A DNA stretch of 64,000 nucleotides, from NCBI GenBank assembly GCA_030431255.1, contig JAUIJL010000023.1, positions 62,001 to 126,000 on the forward strand, read 5' to 3'. Each line of letters starts with the position of its first letter. Within the stretch, counting starts at the first letter, position 1. The notes under the pieces were generated by a model, which saw only the letters and a program-made list of their open reading frames with translations, had not been told where the DNA came from and did no database searches. Position numbers and translations under genes: made by a program. The stretch is from Thermoanaerobaculia bacterium. Its GTDB lineage: Bacteria > Acidobacteriota > Thermoanaerobaculia > Multivoradales > J023. Positions 30,339-38,881 of the stretch are shown here, in pieces.

Positions 30339-31363
30339 GCCATGCTTGGCAACATCCGGCGATTTTCCACGTCAACGGCATCGGGGATTACATGCTGGCC
30401 TTGCCGGCGGTGCGGGCGATCGTCGAGAGACACGGCACGAAAGCCTCGCTCATCAGCTCCTCCGGACCCCACAACTTAGTCTACGGAGACCTGCCGTCGA
30501 CGGTGTCGTTGATCGAGGTCGAGACACCGGACGGCCGCGGTTTCGATCCCGAGATGGTGCTGCCCGAGCTCGAGCGCTGTGACGGCCTGCTGTCTTTCAG
30601 CTCTTGGTGGTCGAGCGATCTGGAGGTCTTGGTGAGCTCCTTTCGGGATCGCGGGCTGCCGACGGTCGGGTTCACGACCGATTTCGAGACCACCGTGGAA
30701 GCCCGTGACCCCGAGCACGCCTTCGATCTCCACTTTCGTCTCGCCCGCAGTGTGGTTGCCGACGCCCAATTCGCTCACTACACCCACCCCTGGCCGTTGG
30801 ATTCGAAGATCCGAAGACAAGCCGGGAATTTGCGGGAGCAAATCGGCTCGGCGCGCCTTTTGGTGATCCATTCGGAAACGACCCGGTCGGACAAAGAATG
30901 GCCGGTCGAATGCTGGCGAGCCCTCTTCGACCGCTTGATGTCCGAGCATCGAGACGTCGTGGTGTTGATTCTCGACTATGTGGATCGGCGGCTCGCTCCG
31001 GCCGGGGCGAGCCGGGTCATTGCCTGCCCCGGGGTCGGCCTCGAGCTGGCCCTGGCCCTTGTACAGACTGCGGATGGTTTTCTCGGCGTCGATTCTTGTC
31101 TCCTGCATGCGGCCGACTTCGGTCGTGTGCCGGGGGTCGGCCTCTTCGGCGCCACGTCACCGGCGCGGTGGGGTTTTAGGTTTTCGCCACATCGCCACGT
31201 GATCGCCGACGGCATGTCCGCCATCTCAGTGCAAGAAGTCTTCGAGGCGGTGAGCTCATTGCTCCGGGAATCGGCCGAGTCAGCAAAGCAATCCGAGCCG
31301 ACGAACGAAAAGGTCAGCCTCGGTCGTGTGCCACCGGCGGCTCTGACGATCACCCTCCGGTGA
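30335..31363 (+). CDS. Glycosyltransferase family 9 (heptosyltransferase-like) protein
   Basis: 342 residues; the ATG overlaps the permease stop by four bases. The N-terminal Rossmann domain opens with FHVNGIGDYMLALPAVRAIVE, the GT9 pattern (GxGDxxxxxPxxxxL). The C-terminal domain has VIHSETTRSDKEWP, the sugar-nucleotide region, and FLGVDSCLLHAADFGRVPGVGLFGATSP, typical of GT-B heptosyltransferases. Classic relatives add heptose to lipopolysaccharide core. Inside this operon it more likely works on the cluster product, or on a glycan that carries it. It is the last plus-strand gene of the cluster; its final 14 bases overlap the end of the convergent toroid gene. Confidence 0.85.
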   Translation: MSHAWQHPAIFHVNGIGDYMLALPAVRAIVERHGTKASLISSSGPHNLVYGDLPSTVSLIEVETPDGRGFDPEMVLPELERCDGLLSFSSWWSSDLEVLVSSFRDRGLPTVGFTTDFETTVEARDPEHAFDLHFRLARSVVADAQFAHYTHPWPLDSKIRRQAGNLREQIGSARLLVIHSETTRSDKEWPVECWRALFDRLMSEHRDVVVLILDYVDRRLAPAGASRVIACPGVGLELALALVQTADGFLGVDSCLLHAADFGRVPGVGLFGATSPARWGFRFSPHRHVIADGMSAISVQEVFEAVSSLLRESAESAKQSEPTNEKVSLGRVPPAALTITLR

Positions 31364-32399
31364 CGAGACGATCCCGATAGGTGACGAGGGCCTCCAGGGC
31401 GAGCGCGGTGGTGATCTCCGGTGAGCCGTACCAACAACGGGTCTTCGCCGGCGGCGCGGGACCGCAATAGTAGGCCCGTTGTGCCCAGGAGCCGTCGGCG
31501 GATTGGGTCTTCAGGAGCTGATTCACGGTGGCTTGCAGCGCTTTGGAGTCGGAGCCGTCGCCAAGGCTCGGGGCCAGAGCGACCTGCGCCGCCAACGCCA
31601 AAGCCGTTTCCAGCTCATGGCCGTAAGAGCCGTCCGGCTGTCGAAAACGTTCCACCCTTTCGGAGATGTCGGCGCTCCTCAGCGCTAATCGGCTACAGCC
31701 CGCTTCGGCTGCCCGTGCCAGGGCGTAGTGCAGGGCCAAGGGATGCAGATAGTAGCCGTAGGAAGCGGCTTCCTCGTCCTGATCGAGCACCGACTCCAAA
31801 TAGCTCACGACCGGAGCGGTTTCGTCGTCCTCGCCTAGGAAAAGCAACGCGTTGGCGTTGACGACGCTGTCCACGTCGTTGGGGTGAGGGGAGTCTTTCG
31901 GTCGCATCCAGGTGACGAATCTTCCCTCGTCGTCTCGATATTGCAGCATCGCTTGGCGGCTCACGGCGGCCAGCTGATCGAGCACCGGCCAGATGTCCTG
32001 GTTGTTCCCGTGTCCCTGACCGCGCTCGGCAAAGCGTCGAACGAAAGCTCGAATCACGTAAGAGATGAGGGCCGTGTCGTCAGTGTCGGGACCGAATTGC
32101 ATGGGGGTGAGGCGGGTCGAGTAGCGCCAAACTCCGGGGTCGACGAGCTCCGAGAGGAGGAATTGCACGGCCCGTTGGACCGTGGCGTCACTGTCGGGCG
32201 CATCGGCTTTGTAGAGGCTGTGCAAGACGATGGCGGTCGCGAACGTCGCGCTCTCGAACACGCAGTCACAGGTCATCTCCGGATCGGAGCAGACGAAGGT
32301 CTGAAACTCGCCGCTGTCGAGCTGGCGGTCGATCAAGAAACCGGCAGCCGCGGAGACGGCCGATTCCAAGGTCCGGACATCCTGGGCGACGAGGGTCAT
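31350..32399 (-). CDS. Stand-alone alpha/alpha-toroid protein with DxDDTA motif
   Basis: 349 residues; AGAGG lies six bases before the ATG. The whole protein is a helical toroid of the prenyltransferase/squalene-oxidase-repeat type, with repeats such as QRAVQFLLSEL, FRQPDGSYGHELETALALA and KTQSADGSWAQ. It has a class II terpene-cyclase-like acid motif, DTDDTA at residues 105-110, and ends with CWYGSPEITTALALEAL, which the 769-residue toroid protein shares in outline. At 349 residues it is about half the length of a full squalene-hopene or class II diterpene cyclase, so it may be a single-domain cyclase or a relative with another activity. Its gene converges on and overlaps the GT9 gene by 14 bases. 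Confidence 0.75.
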   Translation of the reverse strand: MTLVAQDVRTLESAVSAAAGFLIDRQLDSGEFQTFVCSDPEMTCDCVFESATFATAIVLHSLYKADAPDSDATVQRAVQFLLSELVDPGVWRYSTRLTPMQFGPDTDDTALISYVIRAFVRRFAERGQGHGNNQDIWPVLDQLAAVSRQAMLQYRDDEGRFVTWMRPKDSPHPNDVDSVVNANALLFLGEDDETAPVVSYLESVLDQDEEAASYGYYLHPLALHYALARAAEAGCSRLALRSADISERVERFRQPDGSYGHELETALALAAQVALAPSLGDGSDSKALQATVNQLLKTQSADGSWAQRAYYCGPAPPAKTRCWYGSPEITTALALEALVTYRDRLVTGG

Positions 32400-32505
32400 G
32401 GGGTGCCTCTGAGATGAATGTTGCTATTTGACTGGTTAATAAATATTTTGTGGTCTTATTATAGACGCATTTAGAGCTTTGAGAAAGCCTATCCAGTCGG
32501 TTTCA

Positions 32506-32625
32506 GAAACTACATGACACCTCTTTTGGGGATTGAGAAGGTGCGGGATTGAGAAGGTGCCACGTAGTTTCAGCTGCGAGAAGGTGCCACGTAGTTTCAG
32601 CTGCGAGAAGGTGCCACGTAGTTTC
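32506..32625. repeat. Tandem array of the 18-bp element, 27-bp period
   Basis: AAGGTGCCACGTAGTTTC occurs at 32554-32571, 32581-32598 and 32608-32625, exactly 27 bases apart, with conserved AGCTGCGAG spacers. A decayed copy in the opposite orientation lies at 32506-32523 (GAAACTACATGACACCTC), and truncated AAGGTGC pieces lie at 32539 and 32629. The array fills most of the gap between the toroid gene and the GNAT remnant. Confidence 0.9.
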
Positions 32626-32662
32626 CGAAGGTGCCGGCCTCTCCCTGCCGGTAGATTAGCGC

Positions 32663-32990
32663 ATGGACCCAACACGTGAAGACCTAGAGCGGGCGAATTT
32701 CGATGATTTGACGGCTTTTTGGGCGGCTTGCGGCGCGTCCGAGCACGTCCTCAGCAGCGGTAATTTGCTCGGGATCTCTAGCAGCTGGCCGTCGCGAATA
32801 TGGCTGGAGCCCGGTAGTCCCGTCACCATGGAGGATGTGGCCGAGGCGATTCAGACTGCCGGTGATCGAGGGCTGACGCTGCCTTGGTGGCCGGGCTCCG
32901 GCCATGGCATCACAAGCGGCCCAGCCGCTTTACGAGCAGCTGGGATTCGAATCCCAAGGGCCGCTGCACAGCTGCCGGATTGTGGGCTAG
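32663..32990 (+). pseudogene. GNAT acetyltransferase remnant with internal deletion and frame change
   Basis: The first about 80 codons (32663-32908) encode a plausible GNAT N-terminus (FDDLTAFWAACGASEHVL...). From 32904 another frame encodes 28 residues including PLYEQLGFESQGPLHSCR, the typical C-terminal GNAT motif, and stops at 32988-32990. The acetyl-CoA-binding middle, normally some 60-80 residues, is missing between them. I infer one deletion that joined the two ends out of frame. The original frame runs on to 33097 into antisense of the next gene and is not meaningful there. The remnant starts right after the repeat array. Confidence 0.75.
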
Positions 32991-34516
32991 GGGCAGCGCC
33001 CCAAATCGCGGATCAAAACGTGGACGTCTTTGGTGTCGACCACGCCGTCTCCATTGAGGTCGGCAGGGCTGTCGGTGTCTCCGAAGGCTTGTTTTAGAAG
33101 CCACAAATCGAGCAAGCCGACCCATCCGTTGTCGTTTAGATCGGAGACACAAGGCAGGGGGGCTCCGGCCAGCAAGAAGGCCCGGCCAACGTCTTGGCCC
33201 GCAAAGCTGAGGCCCACGGACGTCACCAGGTAGTCCGTCTCTCCGTCGAAATTCACGTCGCCGGCGCTGGTCGCGTCGACGCCGAATAGATCGCCGGCCA
33301 CGGTGGCGGTGATCGTGCGCAGCAGGGCACCGCTACGGCCCGAGTAGATGTAGGCCTTACCGGCCTGGGGTGCACCGTCACTGTTGGTGTAACCGGCGAT
33401 GATGAGATCTCCGAAGCCGTCACCATTGACATCGCCCGCACCGCGACCGTCTCCAAAACCGTCCCCCGGATCTGGGCCGGGAATGTCATGGATCAGATGG
33501 CCGGTTCGGCCGGAGAAGACGTAAGCGCGACCGGTCCCGGCAACGCCACCGAATGCGTCGGCGTAGTCCCCTACGTAGACGTCCGGCACGCCGTCGCGGT
33601 TGACGTCGCCCGCTCCGGAAGCGAAGAACTGCCCGAAGACAGCCGCGGTGTCGGGGTCCGGGCTCAGGGTGTGAAGAATGGCTCCATCGGCGCCGGAGAG
33701 CACGTAGGCCTCGCCCCCGCCGTTAGGACCCGCGCCCATGGCTCCCACCACCAAATCCGGGATGGAGTCGTGGTTGACGTCGCCCACTAAACCCGTGCCC
33801 GACCCGAAGAGATGGCTTTCCCCGGCACCGTCTCGGCTCCAGAGCACTGAGCCGTCGAGCCCGGAGAGGGCCCAAGCGCGTCCCGCCTGGGGGAAAGCGA
33901 TGCTGGTGTTTTGGGATCCCACCAGAAGATCTCCGTGACCGTCGCCGTTGAGATCCCCGGCGCTCGACACATCGTGTGCGAAGCCCGTGGTCGCCGTGAG
34001 ATCCAGAAGCAAGGTGTGGTCGGCTCCGGAATAGACCTGGACCTGTCGACCGCCGGTGATGTAGTCCGGCACTCCGTCGGCATTCACGTCACCTGCGGCA
34101 TTGACGCTGTAGCCCAGAGCCGTGAAATCTGCGGCTCCGGTGATCACGTTGAGCAGGGTGCCGTCGGCCCCGGAAACCACGTAGGCGCGGCCCTTGTTGG
34201 TTCCGTCGTCGGAAAAGAAAGGGGCGGAAATGATCAGGTCCGGAGCTCCGTCAGCATCGATATCCCCGATATTTTCACTCACCCAGCCGAAGGCATCACC
34301 GACCTCATCACCGACAAAGGTGAGCAGCACCTCGACGTCGGGCTCGACGAATTGTGCCGAAGCTGGGGACGCGAGAGAGGTGAGATTTAGGCACGTACCG
34401 AAGAGCATCAGAACGAATAAACGATGCTGAAAGAAATGTTTCCGCAGGCCGCGGCCGACTCCCGTCGATGGAAACCTTTGGGATAAGAACCTCTTGGATG
34501 TCGTGGTTTTGAGCAT
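32987..34516 (-). CDS. Secreted FG-GAP (integrin-like) propeller with dockerin-like tail
   Basis: 509 residues. The ATG at 34516 has GGAG eight bases upstream; two upstream ATGs lack a site. A signal peptide with an unusually long n-region ends near ASPASA. Seven repeats follow, each with a Ca-binding core such as GDIDADGAPDLIISAP, GDVNADGVPDYITGG, GDLNGDGHGDLLVGS and GDVNRDGVPDVYVGD, enough for one seven-bladed propeller. The last 55 residues hold two EF-hand-like segments (DLNDNGWVGLLDLWLL and DLNGDGVVDTKDVHVL), the pattern of a type I dockerin. No cohesin is seen in this window. It is likely an extracellular or cell-surface adhesion protein. Confidence 0.85.
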   Translation of the reverse strand: MLKTTTSKRFLSQRFPSTGVGRGLRKHFFQHRLFVLMLFGTCLNLTSLASPASAQFVEPDVEVLLTFVGDEVGDAFGWVSENIGDIDADGAPDLIISAPFFSDDGTNKGRAYVVSGADGTLLNVITGAADFTALGYSVNAAGDVNADGVPDYITGGRQVQVYSGADHTLLLDLTATTGFAHDVSSAGDLNGDGHGDLLVGSQNTSIAFPQAGRAWALSGLDGSVLWSRDGAGESHLFGSGTGLVGDVNHDSIPDLVVGAMGAGPNGGGEAYVLSGADGAILHTLSPDPDTAAVFGQFFASGAGDVNRDGVPDVYVGDYADAFGGVAGTGRAYVFSGRTGHLIHDIPGPDPGDGFGDGRGAGDVNGDGFGDLIIAGYTNSDGAPQAGKAYIYSGRSGALLRTITATVAGDLFGVDATSAGDVNFDGETDYLVTSVGLSFAGQDVGRAFLLAGAPLPCVSDLNDNGWVGLLDLWLLKQAFGDTDSPADLNGDGVVDTKDVHVLIRDLGRCP

Positions 34517-34687
34517 GGGGCAATCTCCTACGTTGCTGACGGACATGTGTTGAGGCCTCACCTCAAAAGAAGGTGAGGTGTTGCAACACGGAGGATGCCA
34601 GGGCGCCCGCTCGAGCGCTGTCAAAATCGTGCTCATCTTCGATGCATGGGTCGACGCTTAGGGATGCGCCGAGCCTTCGAGGCCTGC

Positions 34688-35599
34688 TCAGATGCTGAGC
34701 TTTCGACGCAAAACACGGACGTTCGGCCGCGGATCTCGTCGCAGCTGTGAAGGGGTCAGGCCGAAACAACGCTTGAATGCCTGGGTGAAATGGCTGTGGC
34801 CGGAATAACCCAGGGCAAAGGCGAGCGCACTCAAATCCCCGTCGGATTGGGTGATCCGCTCAAGGGAAGCACGCAGCCGCAGCTGGTTGCGGTAGGCGTG
34901 GAGTGTGGTTCCCGTTTGCTGCCGGAAGACCCGGCTCAGGTGGAAGGGAGAGGTGTAAAGACGCCGAGCCATCTCGTGCAACGAAAGGGAATCGGCAAAA
35001 CAATGGGAGAGCAGAGATCGGGCCGCGTCGGCCAGCTCGGCGTGGGTGTGTCGTGTTCCTGGGCCGGCGCGATGCCCCGAGCTGGAATCGAGCCCTCGGA
35101 CCTGACCGAGCACCCGATAGCTCTCGGCAATGACGGCTCGCAGCAGGTCGTGAACGTTTTCCTCGACCCACAGGCCGTCCACGGTATGGCCGCGTACGGA
35201 TTCGAGCAACAGACGCTGGCGCAAATAAACGTTCGGGTCGCAGGGGCCATGGCTGAAGCAAAAAGGTCGGTGGGGTCGATCGACCACGGCGGGATCATAG
35301 GGCTCCGCCGCTTCGACGACCGCCTCGGGGCTGACCTTAAACCAATCGCACCAATCTCCCTCGTGACTGATCGGATCTCGACGATATTCTTGGTGCCGAT
35401 TGTAGAACATCACCACATTGGCATCGGCAACCACCGATTCCCGACCGGCCTGGGTGATGGCGACACTGGTGCGGGGAAAGACGTAAAGATAGTCGTCGAT
35501 GGGCCCGGTGTCGCGGAAGCGCGGGTGGCTTGGCCGGCAACGAAACGAGCCGATGGTCACCTGCTCGTTGCGGTAATGGATGGAGTCGAATTCCGACAT
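34688..35599 (-). CDS. AraC-family transcriptional regulator
   Basis: 303 residues; the ATG at 35599 (MSEFDSIHYRNEQ) has GGAGG five bases upstream, so the longer in-frame extension is rejected. The N-terminal about 170 residues look like a cupin-type sensory domain. The C-terminal AraC module (about 195-295) has both helix-turn-helix units, LSLHEMARRLYTSPFHLSRVFRQ and LSALAFALGYSGHSHFTQAFKR. It lies 171 bases from the FG-GAP gene on the same strand and is divergent from the secreted protein at 35821 across a 221-base gap, the likeliest place for its operator. The inducer is unknown. Confidence 0.88.
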   Translation of the reverse strand: MSEFDSIHYRNEQVTIGSFRCRPSHPRFRDTGPIDDYLYVFPRTSVAITQAGRESVVADANVVMFYNRHQEYRRDPISHEGDWCDWFKVSPEAVVEAAEPYDPAVVDRPHRPFCFSHGPCDPNVYLRQRLLLESVRGHTVDGLWVEENVHDLLRAVIAESYRVLGQVRGLDSSSGHRAGPGTRHTHAELADAARSLLSHCFADSLSLHEMARRLYTSPFHLSRVFRQQTGTTLHAYRNQLRLRASLERITQSDGDLSALAFALGYSGHSHFTQAFKRCFGLTPSQLRRDPRPNVRVLRRKLSI

Positions 35600-35820
35600 C
35601 GAGACCTCCAACATCTCTGGACAAAAGCCTATGGTTCTGTGCAAAGGCCTGGATGACCGGCCACCCCGTCCTGTAGGCGATCCAGCCCGCTCGCCCGCTC
35701 GACGCAGGTTCCGATTTCCTCGAGCACCCCGGCCGATTTCCTGGAGCACCTCGGCAGAAGATCAGCTGGTAGCATGTCTTCAACTCAAGCAAACGCTGTC
35801 TCGAACCAGAGGTCCACACC

Positions 35821-36540
35821 ATGCGAGCTACGCTTTTCGTGCCCTTGTTCCTGGCGACTATGTTGTCGGCGCCATTGTTCTTGGCGGCGGCAGCTCACGG
35901 CGAGTCGATCAACGTCGACTTCGGCCGGCCCGACAACGCTCCCTCGAGCACCTATGGTGCTGCCGGTCAGCCGGGTCTATGGAATGCTTTTCCGGCTCCC
36001 AACGGCAGCACGACTTTCGGCCTGCTGGACATCGACGGCAACGTGACGGACGTCAGCGTCCGTCAGCTCGGCGGGACCGACACTCCGACCGTCGACGATC
36101 CGGCGACCTCGGGCGAGGATTCTCTGCTGCTCGACGACTACCTCGTCACTTTCCATCCCGACATCGAATCTTGCCTCTTCTTTGAGAACGTCGACCCCGG
36201 CCTCTACGAGGTGCTCATCTATGCTTGGATGCCGCTTCAACCGGGGGTGTTGTCCTTCACCAATATCGATCAGGAGCCCGCAAATCCGGACTACGAGGTG
36301 GGTGGCCCGTGGAGCGGCGAGCACGAGGAATCCGTCACCTACTCCCGACATATTCTTGAAGTCGGATCCGACGGCATCCTCAACATTCACTCCGGCATCG
36401 TGCCCGATGCCGACGCGGGTCTCGGCGCGGCCCTCAACGCCGTCCAATTCCGGCCTTTCAGCAGCGTGTTTCGTGACGGTTTTGAGAGCGGGAGCACTGA
36501 GGCGTGGGGTGTGGCGTGGGGTGTGGCGATCTCCAATTAG
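35821..36540 (+). CDS. Secreted protein with DGFESG C-terminal tail
   Basis: 239 residues; AGAGG lies eight bases before the ATG. A clear signal peptide (residues 1-28, LFVPLFLATMLSAPLFLAAAAHG) precedes a compact domain of about 170 residues (INVDFGRPDNAPSSTYG...VEVLIYAWMPL) that may be a galactose-binding-like beta sandwich. The C-terminus reads FRDGFESGSTEAWG, followed by a duplicated GVAW. The same F-x-DGFESG-x-T tail ends the beta-helix protein at 61904, so it looks like a sorting or anchoring signal shared in this genome. The gene is divergent from the AraC regulator and followed by a strong hairpin. Confidence 0.75.
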   Translation: MRATLFVPLFLATMLSAPLFLAAAAHGESINVDFGRPDNAPSSTYGAAGQPGLWNAFPAPNGSTTFGLLDIDGNVTDVSVRQLGGTDTPTVDDPATSGEDSLLLDDYLVTFHPDIESCLFFENVDPGLYEVLIYAWMPLQPGVLSFTNIDQEPANPDYEVGGPWSGEHEESVTYSRHILEVGSDGILNIHSGIVPDADAGLGAALNAVQFRPFSSVFRDGFESGSTEAWGVAWGVAISN

Positions 36541-36602
36541 CCCGCCTTGGGCCCGGCCGAAGGGCGGCCGGGCCCAGCGTCATTGAGCGGGCTAATTTGG
36601 AG
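36531..36602. terminator. Large nested stem-loop, probably a bidirectional terminator
   Basis: The inner hairpin at 36548-36576 has a perfect 12-bp stem, TGGGCCCGGCCG with CGGCCGGGCCCA around AAGGG. Outside it, CTCCAATTAGCCCGC (36531-36545, covering the stop codon) pairs with GCGGGCTAATTTGGAG (36587-36602) with one bulged base. It lies between convergent genes. Confidence 0.8.
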
Positions 36603-36670
36603 GTTGAGGAAGCCCTCGGCGCCCGATGCCGCGTTTCGCAGCCGAGGCGGCACCGCAGACCACCTGTGGG

Positions 36671-37393
36671 TCAGTCAGCGCAATTCGAGAAGGAGCAGTT
36701 GAAGAAGTCCTCCCAGGCGCCACAATACGCATCGTGCAGCTCGCAGAAAGTATTGGTATAGCAGGCGTAGGTCGATGTCGCTGGACTTAGATTGACACAC
36801 CAGTCGCAACCGGGGCCGCAGGCTCCGAAGCAACCGTCGGAGCCGCTGAAGATTGCGATTTTGGGTTGGGGGGCTCCGAGCACGGTCGGTTGCTCATAGG
36901 CCCTGCCGAGCAAAACTGGGTGCAGCCGTAGGGCAGCGCGGACGTCCTTCGGAACCACCTCACTGTTGTTGAGCTGAATGGAAAGCTCCTCGGCCATTTG
37001 CACGGCGGTCCATACCAAGCCGAAAGCCTGCTCTCCCTGGTACTTCCGAGCCTCTGAGGTGGAAACCAGCCTTTCCAAGAGCTCGGGCACCATCTCCTGG
37101 TAGCGCTCGTTGAGATCCTCTCCCTCCAGGACCGGGACCTCGAAATGGGTGATGGTATCGCCCGCTTCGTCGGCAAGCACGCTGCGGATGACCTCGCCGG
37201 ACTTGTGGACTCTCAGCTCCAACACGGCCTGAGGAGCGACGTAGGTGGCAACGAGCTTCTCTGTTTCGGCTTGCACGATCGTCAGCCCGGTATTTCCGTC
37301 AGCCAAGACCGAGGGGCCGAGAAACGCGGGGACCAAGGCGAACGCGACTCCTACACATTTTCGAAAGTTGCTTTTTTTCGTAGCTTTCTTCAT
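36671..37393 (-). CDS. Secreted Cys-rich protein with phospholipase A2-like CxxHDxxC motif
   Basis: About 240 residues. I take the ATG at 37393, with GGAG nine bases upstream; an ATG at 37408 is also in frame. A signal peptide (KCVGVAFALVPAFLGPSVLA) is followed by about 150 residues without Cys and then a Cys-rich end (last about 55 residues) with CFGACGPGCDWC and CELHDAYCG. The spacing C-x2-H-D-x2-C recalls the phospholipase A2 active site (CCxxHDxC), where the His-Asp pair is catalytic, but it is not exact and the Ca loop is not clear. It could be a small secreted lipase-like enzyme or only a disulfide-rich domain. Convergent with the preceding gene across the terminator. Confidence 0.6.
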   Translation of the reverse strand: MKKATKKSNFRKCVGVAFALVPAFLGPSVLADGNTGLTIVQAETEKLVATYVAPQAVLELRVHKSGEVIRSVLADEAGDTITHFEVPVLEGEDLNERYQEMVPELLERLVSTSEARKYQGEQAFGLVWTAVQMAEELSIQLNNSEVVPKDVRAALRLHPVLLGRAYEQPTVLGAPQPKIAIFSGSDGCFGACGPGCDWCVNLSPATSTYACYTNTFCELHDAYCGAWEDFFNCSFSNCAD

Positions 37394-37639
37394 CTCTACC
37401 ATCTCCATGTCTAGGGGGTTTTGGATCCTTCTTCACGAGCCTACGCCCACGGCGATGTGCTCACAGATGGGTAGAGCGGAAAAAATGAGCGAATCCATCA
37501 CGCCCCCACCGAAATGAGCATCGAGGGTGATGGAAATTCGTCAGAGCTGCGCTTTAAGGGTTCAAGAGCCGAGCTTCGAGTTTTGGCCTATTCGAGGTTG
37601 TGACCTATTCGAACGATTTGGATAGGAGGCCGAGCCTCG

Positions 37640-38722
37640 ATGGATTCCAACGTGCCCCACACCCCTTTCAGAGGAGAACCCGCTTTGCCGACTTCCAGCT
37701 TTCACCCGCTCATCCGTCCGTTTCTGGTCTTTCTCATGCTGTTGGCCCCCGGCGCCTCTGCCGAGTCTTTCGAAAAAGAGCCATTCCCGAGCCCTGGTCC
37801 CGGCTATTGCGATGCCGACGGTAGGTTTTGTGACGTCTCGGGCTGCCGATCGAGCATCGATCCGATCTCTCAGGTGGCTTGTCGATGCTCACTCATCGAT
37901 CCGTCTTGTGGTGTCGGATATTGCTCCTGGAACCAGCCTTCGGGCTGGATGGAAGGCCCTCATTGCTCCTTTCCGCACGCCCTCAGCCCGTCACATCCAG
38001 CTTCTCTGGTGCTTTGTAGCGGTGCCGGGCTGAATCTGAGCTGTGGTTTGGACTGCACGCCACCGCCGCCTCTGATGCGGGCTTGGTGGACCATGGATCG
38101 AGTCTCCAATGCGCCAAATTTGGCGGTAGACATCGAAGGTGGCAATCACGGCACCTCGCAGGGCGGCGCTTTGCACGTGCAAGGCATGGTTTCCGAAGCG
38201 ATTTACTTCGACGGGGTCGACGACCGAGTCGCAGCTCCGTTGATCTATGGGAATTCCGATCATCCCTATTACAACTTGACGATCGATGCCTGGATTCGGC
38301 CGGACTCAGTGCAGTCCTCCGACAATGGGTCGATCGTGGAATGGGCCGGTTCCAATCCCGGCTACTACGATTTTTTCATTAGTGACAACGAGCTGGGATT
38401 TGCCTTTTGCGACAACCAAACGTGCTGGGCCCTGAAGTCGATAGGCGCCGGCGTTCTCCCTGGGAAGTGGTCCCACGTGGCGGTGGTGTTCAACCTCTCG
38501 GCGCACATCGTGTCGTTTTATGTCGATGGGCAATTCATCAACACCAGAACCTGGACCGGTCCCAGTGTGTGGTTCTCGGGTGTAGGCAACTCGTGGGTCT
38601 TGGGTCAGCGCTTTCACGGCGCCATCGACGAGGTGGAGATCTTCGAGCGGGTCCTTTCCATCTCGGAGATCCGAGCGATTTACGAAGCCGGCTCAGCGGG
38701 CAAATGTAAGCCGGCTCCGTGA
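37640..38722 (+). CDS. Secreted LamG (concanavalin-like) protein with Cys-rich N-terminal half
   Basis: 360 residues; AGGAGG lies ten bases before the ATG. A signal peptide (FLVFLMLLAPGASA) ends near residue 41. The next about 110 residues hold 13 Cys (CDADGRFCDVSGCR, CRCSLIDPSCGVGYC), suggesting a small disulfide-rich module. Residues about 150-355 are a LamG/concanavalin-type lectin fold (VSEAIYFDGVDDRV, LTIDAWIRPDS, WSHVAVVFN, HGAIDEVEIFERVLSISEI). It probably binds glycans at the cell surface. A hairpin follows at 38742, so it is monocistronic. Confidence 0.8.
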   Translation: MDSNVPHTPFRGEPALPTSSFHPLIRPFLVFLMLLAPGASAESFEKEPFPSPGPGYCDADGRFCDVSGCRSSIDPISQVACRCSLIDPSCGVGYCSWNQPSGWMEGPHCSFPHALSPSHPASLVLCSGAGLNLSCGLDCTPPPPLMRAWWTMDRVSNAPNLAVDIEGGNHGTSQGGALHVQGMVSEAIYFDGVDDRVAAPLIYGNSDHPYYNLTIDAWIRPDSVQSSDNGSIVEWAGSNPGYYDFFISDNELGFAFCDNQTCWALKSIGAGVLPGKWSHVAVVFNLSAHIVSFYVDGQFINTRTWTGPSVWFSGVGNSWVLGQRFHGAIDEVEIFERVLSISEIRAIYEAGSAGKCKPAP

Positions 38723-38741
38723 TGAGCTAGGAGATTCCAGC

Positions 38742-38760
38742 GCTTTCAGCCTCTGAAAGC
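38742..38760 (+). terminator. Hairpin after the LamG gene
   Basis: GCTTTCAG-CCT-CTGAAAGC is a perfect 8-bp stem with a 3-base loop 20 bases after the stop. No long U-run follows. Confidence 0.6.
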
Positions 38761-38881
38761 TAAGATTTGGTACCGGCGATTGCTTCTGGAGGAGCTCAAG
38801 CGTGTTGCGCCCCTCGCCGTCCAGGAGCACGCCGGCCTTTGCTCTTGCCGAAAAGCCGAAACTTTTTCTTGTGGAGCACAC

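Noticed and set aside
32909-33097. C-terminal continuation of the GNAT frame
   Set aside because: After about 32908 the frame leaves the GNAT sequence and then runs antisense through the 3' end of the FG-GAP gene.
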